Assembly (NCBI RefSeq): GCF_024346755.1
Contig: NZ_AP024861.1
Location: 3,720,001-3,784,000, forward strand
Direction: 5' to 3'
Length of the DNA stretch: 64,000 bases
Origin: Vibrio aerogenes
Lineage (GTDB): Bacteria > Pseudomonadota > Gammaproteobacteria > Enterobacterales > Vibrionaceae
The notes beneath the pieces were generated by a model. The model was not told the origin of the DNA. It worked only from the letters and a program-made list of their open reading frames with translations, and did no database searches. The position numbers and the translations under genes are program-made. Of the stretch, positions 35,277 to 44,134 are shown piece by piece. Position 1 is the first letter of the stretch; each line of letters opens with the position of its first letter.

Positions 35277-36085
35277 GTCAACCCATTCACCTCTGGCTGG
35301 CCGAACCCGCTTCATCCCGCTACTGGCTCACAGGGTATCTGCCATTTGAGCAGGCACAGCAACATGCTGCAACCCATGAAACACTTCAGGCGGCACTGGC
35401 TGATACCGGCGTTTTATTCTCCGGTCCGGCCTTTGCACAGGTGATGGCGATGTCGCCCCGGCTGGTCCGGGCTGAGACCGCCTGCCAGCTTCCGGCTGAG
35501 ATCCTCAGTCAGGGCATTGGCCTTGAAAGTCAGGCGGACTATGCCGGTATGCTGGCACATCTGCGCAGCCTGCTGATGGCTGCCATGGATGGTGAGGAAG
35601 TGCTGTTTCGGTTTTATGACCCGCAGGTGCTCTTGCCGATGCTGGCAACCATGGCACAGGATGAAGTGGACTTACTGCTGGGCAATTTGTCTTGCTTGTG
35701 CGGCATCGCAGACAAGGCACCAATCCGTTATCACCGCAGCGAACAGGCTGCTTTTACCCCGCAATCCGCCACCTGGTGGAAAATTCAGCCTCATCATTTA
35801 AAACCGGTGTACAAAACAGATGTGCACGCCCGTTCGCTGGAGCGTTACTGGTGGGAGAAAATCCCCGCCACCATGAATCAGCCCGATGACCCGTATGCCC
35901 TGATCCTGAGTGCGCTGGAACAGGCGCAACAGCTGAATTACAGCGATACACAAGCGGAACTGCTGGCATTAAGCACGCTGGCGCGGGAAACCGACACCCC
36001 GGCAGAGCAACTGGCCGATGTGTTTTATTTCACCGCGGATGAACGCAATACCCTGTACAGAATCAATAAGGAGAATCAGGCATGA
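35273..36085 (+). CDS. DUF4123 T6SS effector adaptor (Tap/TEC type)
   Basis: 270 residues, start overlapping the vgrG stop by four bases. DUF4123 proteins are chaperones that load a specific effector on the tip of VgrG; they are not secreted. The domain occupies about residues 5-140, with the typical EEVLFRFYDPQVLLPML stretch; the C-terminal half is helical and variable. The next gene overlaps by four bases and is the presumed cargo. Translation coupling across vgrG, adaptor and effector implies fixed stoichiometry. Confidence 0.88.
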   Translation: MSQPIHLWLAEPASSRYWLTGYLPFEQAQQHAATHETLQAALADTGVLFSGPAFAQVMAMSPRLVRAETACQLPAEILSQGIGLESQADYAGMLAHLRSLLMAAMDGEEVLFRFYDPQVLLPMLATMAQDEVDLLLGNLSCLCGIADKAPIRYHRSEQAAFTPQSATWWKIQPHHLKPVYKTDVHARSLERYWWEKIPATMNQPDDPYALILSALEQAQQLNYSDTQAELLALSTLARETDTPAEQLADVFYFTADERNTLYRINKENQA

Positions 36086-38172
36086 GTGCAACCGGCGCAG
36101 GCAGTCACTGCACGACGTGTGAAAAATACGACCACTGGATTGAGCTGGTGGTGGTGGATGAGCACAACCAGAGCTTTGACACAGTCAAAGGCACGCTGAC
36201 CGATGGCAGCGGCAAAAAACACGATATCGAAATCAGCGATCAGCCACTGTTGGTGGAAGGGTTAGCACCGGGGCGGATAACACTCAGCTTGCAGAAAAAA
36301 CCATGGCTGAAACAGGCGCAGGCGCGCACCCCCAATCAGGCAGACGATGACCCGGTGCAGCAGTGGCTGGATGAGAACCCGACCGGTCATGAGGCAAGCG
36401 AACGTCAGCTGCAGAACGCCACCATGGGTGATTTGGTCTCCAAAGGGAAAACCCAGAAAACCCTGCCGGAACGTCACCGGGCAGGTCAGGCAGGCGCACT
36501 CAAACTAGCCACGGATAACAGTTATGTGGTGAAAATACAGGGCGCGAATTACATCACCCTGCGGCTGGGCATGTTTTTTGATGGTACGGCGAATAATACT
36601 TATAGTGCCAACTGGGGAAAGAAAAAACTGGACGCCTACGCCGGGACCTGGCGCGGTTATTACCTCGCCAATCAAGACAAGCCTTTCAAAGACTGGCCAG
36701 CGGAAAGCCTGGAATTTCCTAATGATGACGATTTTCACTGGTTCTGGCAAAAAGATGAAGATGTGGAAAGCAGCGCTGCCAATGAGTGGACTAATGTACA
36801 GAAACTTTATGATTTATACATGGAAAAAGCTTTTAACGATGACAATTCTGTTTTCTATCATAAAGAATATATTACCGGTATCGGTACAGGTAATAGTACA
36901 GAAATAGCCAAAGCTGATGAATCCACACTAGGTCAGGGATTAGGTACCGGGGATTATGGCGTCACCGCCAAAGTCTCTACAGGGATAAAACAGTTATGTG
37001 AACAAATACCTGACTTATTCAAGTTTATTAAAGAACGTTCTCCTGAACTAGTTGATGGAATTACTAAATTCGAATTTGATGCCTTTGGTTTTAGCCGGGG
37101 AGCGGCAGCAGCCCGCCATTTTATTCATACCGTCCTCGACGGGAAAAAAAGTCAGTTTGCTAAAAAGCTGCGTAAAACCTGTCAAAAAGAGCAGATTTTT
37201 CTCACCCCGGTGTTTGACTGGAAAAACAATGAGCAGTGTGAAGTCACCTTTGCCGGAATTTTTGATACTGTCGCGGCCATTGCCCAGATGAACCACTTCG
37301 ACTTTACCCCCCATAATACCCGGAACGGAAAGGTGCGCCTGTGGCTGGACCCGAAACGGGTGAAACATGCGGTCCACCTGACTGCCTCTTCACAAACAGA
37401 GTACCGCTATAACTTCTGCCTGAACCGGTTTAATCCGGCAAAGAATTTTCATGAACTGTCGCTGCCCGGTGCCCATTCGGATATTGGTGGCGGTTATTTT
37501 TCACGCCAGTCCTTCGAGCCGGATTTTTTACTGCCGCTGTTTGAACATAAGCAGATCGCACAAAAAACCCAAATCATCGATGATGACTGGTTCTCTGAAC
37601 GCGAATATCAGCGTGTGAAGGCAAAGCTGACCGAAAAACTGCAAAAAACTTACCAGATGGAGGCAGAAGCCGGCTGGAATATGGCCGATTATCAGATCCG
37701 GTTTAAAAAACAGAAGCGCAAACGGGGCAACAGTGATCGCCGTACCGAGTGGAAAATTACCGGCGAATTATATATTCAGCGGATTGTCGAAGGGGATTTA
37801 TCACGACTGTATCTGCGGGTGATGTATGGACTGGCTGAGTTTTATGGTGTACCAGTTTCGGACATTAACGAAAATAACTACCCGGTCTGGACAGATCCAG
37901 ATGAGCTATATTATACCGTACCTGATACCCTGTTAAATTCAGTAACAAAAGAGAAATATCCCTACGGAAAACTATGTCAGGAGATACTTCAAATGGCAAA
38001 AAGTGGTGATATGAATACATTAAGTAATTCGTTGTCGCATCAAAGTTTTCAACAGAAAATGATGCAGCTTAATTTGATTCATCATTCATCGTCAACCGGG
38101 ATCGCTAATCCACCCAATCTCAAACATGGACATTATGAACGTGAAGTTTTTGCCTGCAATAAAAATGATTAA
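36082..38172 (+). CDS. Tle1-like T6SS phospholipase effector (DUF2235)
   Basis: 696 residues. After an N-terminal region of about 160 residues comes the DUF2235 alpha/beta hydrolase: FFDGTANN (165-172), the nucleophile elbow GFSRG (Ser338), an Asp in GIFDTVA (D395) and a His in LPGAHSDIGGGY (H465), giving a complete Ser-Asp-His triad. Tle1 enzymes are phospholipases that attack the target cell's membranes. It follows its adaptor with a four-base overlap and is followed by three lipoprotein genes of the DUF2931 type expected for immunity. The middle and 3' parts are AT-richer than vgrG, consistent with independent exchange of effector cassettes. Confidence 0.9.
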   Translation: MSATGAGSHCTTCEKYDHWIELVVVDEHNQSFDTVKGTLTDGSGKKHDIEISDQPLLVEGLAPGRITLSLQKKPWLKQAQARTPNQADDDPVQQWLDENPTGHEASERQLQNATMGDLVSKGKTQKTLPERHRAGQAGALKLATDNSYVVKIQGANYITLRLGMFFDGTANNTYSANWGKKKLDAYAGTWRGYYLANQDKPFKDWPAESLEFPNDDDFHWFWQKDEDVESSAANEWTNVQKLYDLYMEKAFNDDNSVFYHKEYITGIGTGNSTEIAKADESTLGQGLGTGDYGVTAKVSTGIKQLCEQIPDLFKFIKERSPELVDGITKFEFDAFGFSRGAAAARHFIHTVLDGKKSQFAKKLRKTCQKEQIFLTPVFDWKNNEQCEVTFAGIFDTVAAIAQMNHFDFTPHNTRNGKVRLWLDPKRVKHAVHLTASSQTEYRYNFCLNRFNPAKNFHELSLPGAHSDIGGGYFSRQSFEPDFLLPLFEHKQIAQKTQIIDDDWFSEREYQRVKAKLTEKLQKTYQMEAEAGWNMADYQIRFKKQKRKRGNSDRRTEWKITGELYIQRIVEGDLSRLYLRVMYGLAEFYGVPVSDINENNYPVWTDPDELYYTVPDTLLNSVTKEKYPYGKLCQEILQMAKSGDMNTLSNSLSHQSFQQKMMQLNLIHHSSSTGIANPPNLKHGHYEREVFACNKND

Positions 38173-38944
38173 ATTTGGCCTTGGTTGTATTTTTACATTG
38201 GTATCAGTGTTTGGCTGTGCCTCATCGCCCCCGAAAGATATGCCCGCATGGAAAATTACCATAGCGACTCCCAGCTTTTATAACGTTCGGGTGACAGGAG
38301 CATATGGTGTCAATGAGGCCGAAGACTGGACAGTCTTAGTCCATAACTTCACCCAATTATCATGGAGAAATGGCATAGAAAAAACAAAAAAATGGCTATC
38401 AAATAATAGTTATGACGGTTTTGGAATACCTTTAAATCCACTGGTCAATATCACCAGCAGACAAATTGGCAGTGGCACCAAGGTATTACCCAGCAGTATC
38501 TATGTTTACTGGGTTTCTTATGTCAATCAACCTAAATTCTATGTGACCAGATATGATGTACCAGAAAAGGTACGCAAATATATCCAAACTAAAGATTTTT
38601 ATACAAGCCGGGATGGTAAAAAACAGTCTTGCTACAAAACAGATTTTGTTTTTGGCTTATTACCCAATGGCCACGCAAAAGTCTGGTTAGCCGGATGTAT
38701 GACTTATACTTATGTTACTGAACTACCACCAGCACTGGAACCGGAACGAGATTATAATGGCTTCACTTTGGATCATTATCGAAATCCGAAAAGTGGTACT
38801 AAAAGAACCGTCATTGATCGGGCCAAAAAAGCCGGAGTCACCATCGACCCAATCCCATGGGATAAAGTCAATCAAATCTACTGGAACAATAAAACTGATA
38901 AAGTCGATTCAATTGAAGATTATCTGCCAAAGGCGGAGCAATAA
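38135..38944 (+). CDS. DUF2931-type immunity lipoprotein, copy 1
   Basis: 269 residues if started at ATG 38135; ATG 38126 and 38165 are alternatives, all overlapping the effector's 3' end. Signal peptide with lipobox ending VFGC, so a periplasm-facing lipoprotein. Downstream blocks SPPKDMPAWKITIA, DWTVLVHNF, DGFGIPLNPLVN and KFYVTRYDVPEKVRKYIQT fit DUF2931, the family often found next to Tle1. It would bind and block the phospholipase in the periplasm of the producer and kin. Copies 2 and 3 follow. Confidence 0.82.
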   Translation: MNVKFLPAIKMIKFGLGCIFTLVSVFGCASSPPKDMPAWKITIATPSFYNVRVTGAYGVNEAEDWTVLVHNFTQLSWRNGIEKTKKWLSNNSYDGFGIPLNPLVNITSRQIGSGTKVLPSSIYVYWVSYVNQPKFYVTRYDVPEKVRKYIQTKDFYTSRDGKKQSCYKTDFVFGLLPNGHAKVWLAGCMTYTYVTELPPALEPERDYNGFTLDHYRNPKSGTKRTVIDRAKKAGVTIDPIPWDKVNQIYWNNKTDKVDSIEDYLPKAEQ

Positions 38945-38948
38945 ATCC

Positions 38949-39734
38949 ATGCAACCAATCTGTCGCAGCCTTATCAAGATGTTGTCTGTCGTAATAATTG
39001 GTGGCTGCGCCTCTTCGCCCCCGAAAGATATGCCTGTATGGGAAATTACCATAGCGACTCCCAGCTTTTATTCTGTTGGTGTTATAGAAGCTTATGGTGT
39101 CAATGAGAAAGAAGACTGGACGGTACTAGTTCATAGCTTTATGCAAATTTCCTGGAGAAATGGGATTGATAGAGCGAAAGAGTGGCTGTCAAATAATAGT
39201 TATGACGGTTTTGGAATACCTTTAAATCCACTGGTCAATATCACCAGCAGACAAATTGGCAGTGGCACCAAGGTGCTACCCGAGAGTATCTATATCTTTT
39301 GGATCTCTTATATCCATCAGCCTAAGTTCTATGTCACCAAATATGATGTACCGGAAAAAGTGCGCCAGTTTATCCAGACCAGACGGACCTATATTCGGCG
39401 GGATGGTGTAAAACGTCCATGTTATAAAACAGATTTTGTGTTTGGTTTATTGCCCAATGGCCACGCAAAAGTCTGGCTGGAGGGCTGCGCTACCTATACA
39501 TATGTTACAGAGCTACCACCAGCACTGGAACCGGAACGAGATTATAATGGCTTCACTTTGGATCATTATCGAAATCCGAAAAGTGGTACTAAAAGAACCG
39601 TCATTGATCGGGCCAAAAAAGCCGGAGTCACCATCGACCCAATCCCATGGGATAAAGTCAATCAAGTCTACTGGAACAAAAAACGGTATAAAGTCGATTC
39701 AATTGAAGATTATCAGCCAAAGGCGGAGCAATAA
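38949..39734 (+). CDS. DUF2931-type immunity lipoprotein, copy 2
   Basis: 261 residues from ATG 38949, four bases after copy 1, with GGAG in the preceding gene's end as ribosome-binding site. The open frame extends upstream through copy 1 but that is an accident of repetition. Lipobox IGGC at about residue 20. Two long stretches are identical or nearly identical in DNA to copy 1 (about 39187-39282 and 39518-39665), while the first 60 bases match copy 3, so the gene is a mosaic. Confidence 0.85.
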   Translation: MQPICRSLIKMLSVVIIGGCASSPPKDMPVWEITIATPSFYSVGVIEAYGVNEKEDWTVLVHSFMQISWRNGIDRAKEWLSNNSYDGFGIPLNPLVNITSRQIGSGTKVLPESIYIFWISYIHQPKFYVTKYDVPEKVRQFIQTRRTYIRRDGVKRPCYKTDFVFGLLPNGHAKVWLEGCATYTYVTELPPALEPERDYNGFTLDHYRNPKSGTKRTVIDRAKKAGVTIDPIPWDKVNQVYWNKKRYKVDSIEDYQPKAEQ

Positions 39735-39738
39735 ATCC

Positions 39739-40509
39739 ATGCAACCAACCTGTCGCAGCCTTATCAAGATGTTGTCTGTCGTAATAATTGGTGGCTGCGC
39801 CTCGTCGCCCCCGGAGGATATGCCCGCATGGAAAATTACCATTGCCAGTCCCAGCTTTTATTCAGTTGGCATCACTGAGGCTTATGGAGTCAATGAAGCT
39901 AAAGACTGGACGGTATTTGTCCATAACTTTACTCAACTGTCGTGGAGAAATGGGATAGATAAAGCAACAAAATGGCTACCCGATGCTGACTATGATGGCT
40001 TTGGTATCCCATTACACTCTTTTGTCAATCTATCAAGTCGACAAATTGGTAGTGGAACTAAGGAGCTGCCCGACAGTATCTATATTTACTGGATCTCTTA
40101 TATCCATCAGCCTAAGTTCTATGTCAACAAATATGATGTACCGGAAAAAGTACGTCAGGTTATTCAGACCAGGCGGTCTTTTGTTCGTCCCGATGGGGTA
40201 AAGCGTCCGTGCTATAAAACAAATTTTGTGTTTGGTCTATTACCCAATGGCCACGCAAAAGTCTGGCTGGAGGGATGTGCCACTTATACCTATGTCACTG
40301 AACTCCCACCAATCTTAACACCGGCTAAAGACTCCAGTGGTTTTGGCCCGGGACGTTATTCCGGTGGTGATGCATCTTTAAAAAAACGGGCGGAAAAAGC
40401 AGGTGTCACAACCCCGCTGTATCCAATCCCATGGGATAAAGTCAATCAAGTCTACTGGAACAAAAAACGGTACAAAGTCGATTCAATTGAAGATTATCTG
40501 CATGAATAA
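39739..40509 (+). CDS. DUF2931-type immunity lipoprotein, copy 3
   Basis: 256 residues from ATG 39739, again four bases after the preceding stop with the same GGAGCAATAAATCC leader. Same signal peptide as copy 2 (IGGC lipobox). It is the most diverged copy in the middle (HSFVNLSSRQIGSG, TRRSFVRPDG) and near the C-terminus, where the conserved block of copies 1-2 is replaced by LTPAKDSSGFGPGRYSGG. Such divergence would suit immunity to variant effectors carried by competitors. Confidence 0.85.
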   Translation: MQPTCRSLIKMLSVVIIGGCASSPPEDMPAWKITIASPSFYSVGITEAYGVNEAKDWTVFVHNFTQLSWRNGIDKATKWLPDADYDGFGIPLHSFVNLSSRQIGSGTKELPDSIYIYWISYIHQPKFYVNKYDVPEKVRQVIQTRRSFVRPDGVKRPCYKTNFVFGLLPNGHAKVWLEGCATYTYVTELPPILTPAKDSSGFGPGRYSGGDASLKKRAEKAGVTTPLYPIPWDKVNQVYWNKKRYKVDSIEDYLHE

Positions 40510-41068
40510 AACAGATCAGCAGCGAACACGGCAAATCACAACATGGCTCAAGCAGGATATGCTGCGGATGAAAGCACTTGAGTGCGTTCGCTTACTGGGG
40601 TTACCAGACTGCTATATTGCCGCCGGTTTTCTGCGTAATCTGGTCTGGGACCACCAGCATGACAAGCCCAATGCGACACCGCTTAATGATGTGGATGTGA
40701 TCTACTTTGATAAGAAGGAACCGCAGCCAGCGCGCTATCTGCACTATGAACAGCTGCTGAAAGCCATGCTGCCACAGGTGCAATGGCAGGTGCGTAATCA
40801 GGCCCGGATGCATGTAAGAAATGGAGACGCCCCCTACCACAGCTCACTCGATGCGATGCGTTACTGGCCGGAGAAAGAAACAGCCGTCGCGGTCCGCTTG
40901 CTTGATGATGGTTCGCTCGACTATCTTGCCGCCTTTGACTTTAACAGCTTGTTTGCCGGGAAAGTCACACATAACCCCCGGCGTGACTACGCGATTTTTG
41001 TACAGCGGGTGAACACCAAAGGCTGGCTGAACCAATGGCCAAAACTTCGGCTGTTCAGCCTCCGCTAA
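40502..41068 (+). CDS. Nucleotidyltransferase family protein (NTP_transf_6)
   Basis: 188 residues from ATG 40502, overlapping the third immunity gene by eight bases. The pattern CYIAAGFLRNLVWD, then PLNDVDVIYFD, belongs to the NTP_transf_6 (DUF925) group of small predicted nucleotidyltransferases, with the DVD acidic pair as the likely metal site. Substrate unknown. Its overlap makes it the last gene of the effector operon, but homologues occur in many contexts, so a role in T6SS is doubtful. Confidence 0.85.
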   Translation: MNKTDQQRTRQITTWLKQDMLRMKALECVRLLGLPDCYIAAGFLRNLVWDHQHDKPNATPLNDVDVIYFDKKEPQPARYLHYEQLLKAMLPQVQWQVRNQARMHVRNGDAPYHSSLDAMRYWPEKETAVAVRLLDDGSLDYLAAFDFNSLFAGKVTHNPRRDYAIFVQRVNTKGWLNQWPKLRLFSLR

Positions 41069-41108
41069 GCTATATTCAAAGTATCACCGGCTCATCCTCT
41101 GTCACCCC

Positions 41109-41615
41109 ATGAAACATATCAAAACAATTCATCTGATTCGTCATGCCAAATCCAGCTGGAAAGATGAGTCGCTGGCCGATATCAAACGGCCGTTGAACAA
41201 ACGCGGCTTGCGCACGGCGCCTGTGATGGCAAAAGTTATCTGTCAGGCCGGATGCGACTTTCAGGCAGTTTTTTGCAGCCCGGCAGTCAGAGCACAAGCA
41301 ACCATTCAACTGATGCATCAGTCACTGCCTGAACTTGATTTTCACTGGGAAACCATCGCGGATTTGTATACGTTTGACAGCCGCGATCTGCTGGCATGGT
41401 GCCGTTCGATGGATGACTCGCTGAATGAGATTGTCATCGTCGGCCATAACCCGGCCCTGACGGATTTATGTGAAATGCTGAGTGGTTGTGAAATCAAGCA
41501 TATTCCGACGTGTGGTTATGTAAAACTGGTTTCCGCATCGCCGCTCAAATGGCATCAGATTGTGGGAAAAAGCTTTCACATGGCCGCATTTTTAAAACCA
41601 AATCAATTCATGTAA
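41109..41615 (+). CDS. SixA-like histidine phosphatase
   Basis: 168 residues, histidine phosphatase superfamily. The RHG-type motif is LIRHAKSSWKD, which together with RPLNKRG and the VGHNPALTDL motif is characteristic of SixA-type phosphohistidine phosphatases. SixA in E. coli acts on His-phosphate of phosphotransfer proteins. Acts in the cytoplasm. It is separate from the T6SS operon (40-base gap). The last six codons and the stop form the first unit of a 20-bp tandem array. Confidence 0.88.
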   Translation: MKHIKTIHLIRHAKSSWKDESLADIKRPLNKRGLRTAPVMAKVICQAGCDFQAVFCSPAVRAQATIQLMHQSLPELDFHWETIADLYTFDSRDLLAWCRSMDDSLNEIVIVGHNPALTDLCEMLSGCEIKHIPTCGYVKLVSASPLKWHQIVGKSFHMAAFLKPNQFM

Positions 41616-41674
41616 AACCAAAGCAGCTCATGTATAACCAAAATAGCTCATGTATAACCAAAATAGCTCAGCCC
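41595..41674. repeat. Tandem array 20 bp x 4 spanning the SixA-like stop codon
   Basis: Units 41595-41614, 41615-41634, 41635-41654, 41655-41674, around TAACCAAAATAGCTCATGTA. Unit 1 encodes the final residues KPNQFM; the stop straddles units 1 and 2. Units 3 and 4 are nearly identical. Confidence 0.95.
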
Positions 41675-41712
41675 GACGAAATGACATCAGCGATCTGAGG
41701 ATAAGTAGCCGG

Positions 41713-41742
41713 ATAAAAAAATACCCCGCCAAAGCGAGGTAT
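41713..41742 (-). terminator. Terminator of the DJ-1/PfpI gene
   Basis: ATACCTCGC / GCGGGGTAT stem (one G-T type mismatch), 4-base loop, then seven T on the minus strand. Confidence 0.85.
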
Positions 41743-41767
41743 CTGAATATGTACAAGCTGAAAATGA

Positions 41768-42445
41768 TCAGGCCAGTTGTGCCAGTAATGCTTTTGCCAC
41801 ACCTTCAGAGCTGGCCGGGTTTTGTCCGGTCACCAGCTTGCCGTCTTCGACAATGTAGGGTGCCCAGTCAGCGCCTTTTTCATACAGCCCGCCCAGACGA
41901 ATGAATTCATCTTCAATCAGGAATGGCACCACGTCAGTCAGCTCAACACCGGCTTCTTCACTGTTGGTAAAGCCGGTCACTTTTCGGCCTTTGATCAACG
42001 GTTCACCGTTAGCCGCTTTGACATGGCGCAATACACCGGAAGCGTGGCAGACAAAACCAATCGGCTTGCCAGCGCGTTCGAATGACTCAATCAGGCTGAT
42101 AGATTTTTCAGATTCAGCCAGATCCCACAATGGCCCGTGACCACCCGGATAAAAGACGGTATCAAACTCATCGTGATTGATTGTTTCAAGCTTGACGGTA
42201 TTGGCCAGCGCTTCCTGTGCAACCGGGTCCGCTTTGAAGCGATGTGTCAGCTCAGTCTGGAAATCTTCTAAATCACTTTTCGGATCCAGCGGTGGCTGAC
42301 CACCCAGTGGAGAAGCTAATACAATCTCTGCGCCTGCATCTTTGAAAATGTAATAAGGGGCCGCAAATTCTTCCAGCCAGAAGCCGGTTTTTCCACCTGT
42401 GTTGCCCAGTTCGCTGTGAGAGGTGATTACCATTAATACTTTCAT
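41768..42445 (-). CDS. DJ-1/PfpI family protein, Hsp31-like
   Basis: 225 residues, class I glutamine amidotransferase-like fold. The nucleophile elbow VCHASG holds the reactive Cys; the Glu region is GGKTGFWLEEFAAPY and the YPGGHGPLWDL loop is typical of the Hsp31/glyoxalase III branch. These proteins detoxify methylglyoxal or act as stress chaperones. AGGAG precedes ATG 42445. It lies next to an aldehyde dehydrogenase on the same strand (124 bases away, separated by a palindromic repeat half), so both may deal with reactive carbonyls. Confidence 0.9.
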   Translation of the reverse strand: MKVLMVITSHSELGNTGGKTGFWLEEFAAPYYIFKDAGAEIVLASPLGGQPPLDPKSDLEDFQTELTHRFKADPVAQEALANTVKLETINHDEFDTVFYPGGHGPLWDLAESEKSISLIESFERAGKPIGFVCHASGVLRHVKAANGEPLIKGRKVTGFTNSEEAGVELTDVVPFLIEDEFIRLGGLYEKGADWAPYIVEDGKLVTGQNPASSEGVAKALLAQLA

Positions 42446-42524
42446 TGCTTTCTCCTGTTACCGTGAAGTTCACGGTCATCTGATTGAGTTGTTGCTGCAC
42501 GACCCCTTTGCTTTGATGGCGCTC

Positions 42525-42556
42525 TGAATCCTGCATCTTGAGGTCACTTGGGTATA
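42525..42556. repeat. Vibrio-type palindromic repeat, half-site (copy A)
   Basis: GAATCCTGCATCTTGAGG followed by TCACTTGGGTATA. Same motif as 62478-62510 (with one base change) and, inverted, 45033-45060. Confidence 0.85.
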
Positions 42557-42569
42557 TTGTTTATCTGTG

Positions 42570-43982
42570 TTATTTCAGCATCTCTGTCAGCATTTCCTGC
42601 TTTTGCTGATAAGGTGCCTGAAGCCGCTGACTCAGTTCGCTGTTCCGGCTTTGGACCACAACCGGTTTCGCATGGGAGAACCGGCGGAAACCGTGAATCC
42701 CGTGGTACGCACCGATACCGGAAGCTCCGACCCCGCCAAATGGCAGGCTATCAATGGTGGCATGGCTCATGATGTCATTGACCACCAGCGCCCCGGAAGT
42801 TGTCCGGCTGGCAAAGGCCTGCTGTTTTGCTTCCTCTTCGCCAAAATAGTAAGCCGCCAGTGGCCTTGGGTGTGCGTTAATATAATCAATCGCCTCACCG
42901 GTACTCTGGCAGGTCATCACCGGCAACAGCGGACCAAAAATTTCTTCCTGCATGATCTGCATGTCGTCGGTCACATTCAGCACCAGATGCGGGGCGATTT
43001 TCCGGCTGAGCTCATCAAAATCAGGCTCACCTTCCGGCGCCAGGCTGATAATTTCAGCCCCTTTTTGTCTGGCATCTTCCAGTAACGAGATCAGACGCTG
43101 ATAATGGCGCGGTGAAACAATCGAAGTATAGTCTTCATTGTCTTGCAGTTGCGGGAAACTTTGTGCCATAAATGCTTTGGATGCGGTCACAAAGTCCGCG
43201 ACCTTCGCCTGTGGCATCAGCATGTAATCCGGTGACAGGCAAATTTGCCCGACATTAAATGTTTTCACCGTCAGTGTGCGCTCTGCAACATGCGTTGCGT
43301 CGGCACTATCGTCCACCACAACCGGAGATTTCCCCCCGAGCTCCAGTGTCACCGGCACCAGATTCTCTGCCGCTGCCCGCATAACATGGCGGCCAACGCT
43401 GGTACTGCCGGTAAAAATCAGGTGATCAAATGGCAGTGTACTGAATGCCTGCGCCGTATCGGCTTCTCCCAGCACCACGGTCAGTTCTTCCGGATCAAAA
43501 TAACGGGCGACTAGCTCAGCCAGTAATGATGACGTTGCCGGGGTAAGTTCTGACGGCTTGAGCATCGCAGTATTGCCTGCGGCAAATACGCCCGCTAAAG
43601 GTCCAAAAGATAAATTCACCGGAAAATTCCACGGACTGATAATGCCAACCACGCCCAGAGGCTGAGACTGAATCCAGGCCTGGGTTGTACTATCCGGCGT
43701 TTCTGCCTGTTCCGGCTGCATCCACTGTTCCAGATGGTCTGCTGCATGTTTTAAAGCGTTGATTGTTGTTGCGACATCCGCCACTAAAGACTGATAAATA
43801 CTGCGGTGACCGAAGTCAGCACGCATCGCCTGCGTCAGTAACTGATGATTTTCCTGAATCAGGCGGATACTGCGCATCAGTCGATCGCGACGGAGTTCGG
43901 CACTGGCAGGGCCTGCCGCCAGTTGTGCCCGTTTCATACGGTTCAGGATAGCGTTCATATCATCAAGAGATTGTGCGGTCAT
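42570..43982 (-). CDS. Aldehyde dehydrogenase, coniferyl-aldehyde type
   Basis: 470 residues, NAD(P)+-dependent aldehyde dehydrogenase. Catalytic residues are in ELGGKSPVVV (Glu) and FNVGQICLSPDY (Cys), with the GSTSVGRHV cofactor loop and IISPWNFPVN. The short length and sequence style fit the coniferyl/long-chain aldehyde dehydrogenase group (CalB-like). GGAAG precedes ATG 43982. A LysR regulator is divergent. With the DJ-1 gene on its 3' side, detoxification of lipid or lignin-type aldehydes is plausible; the substrate is not determined by sequence. Confidence 0.92.
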   Translation of the reverse strand: MTAQSLDDMNAILNRMKRAQLAAGPASAELRRDRLMRSIRLIQENHQLLTQAMRADFGHRSIYQSLVADVATTINALKHAADHLEQWMQPEQAETPDSTTQAWIQSQPLGVVGIISPWNFPVNLSFGPLAGVFAAGNTAMLKPSELTPATSSLLAELVARYFDPEELTVVLGEADTAQAFSTLPFDHLIFTGSTSVGRHVMRAAAENLVPVTLELGGKSPVVVDDSADATHVAERTLTVKTFNVGQICLSPDYMLMPQAKVADFVTASKAFMAQSFPQLQDNEDYTSIVSPRHYQRLISLLEDARQKGAEIISLAPEGEPDFDELSRKIAPHLVLNVTDDMQIMQEEIFGPLLPVMTCQSTGEAIDYINAHPRPLAAYYFGEEEAKQQAFASRTTSGALVVNDIMSHATIDSLPFGGVGASGIGAYHGIHGFRRFSHAKPVVVQSRNSELSQRLQAPYQQKQEMLTEMLK

Positions 43983-44134
43983 GGCTGTCTTCCTTTGGCT
44001 TTTACTGATTTTTCAGCGTGACGTTATCGATTATTTCACTCGCTGTTTGCGTTGAAATCATCATACGACTGATTGCAGTGCAGAGGCTAACAATGCTATT
44101 TTACCGGGGGTATAAATATATTTATGGGCTTATC

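Noticed and set aside
38712..40509. Extended starts of immunity copies 2 and 3 inside the preceding copies
   Set aside because: Alternate-frame readings of the repeated 3' ends; the lipoprotein signal peptides begin at 38949 and 39739 with clear ribosome-binding sites.
25189..41068. Complete T6SS gene cluster
   Set aside because: Only hcp, vgrG, adaptor, effectors and immunity genes are present; no sheath, baseplate, membrane complex or ClpV genes.
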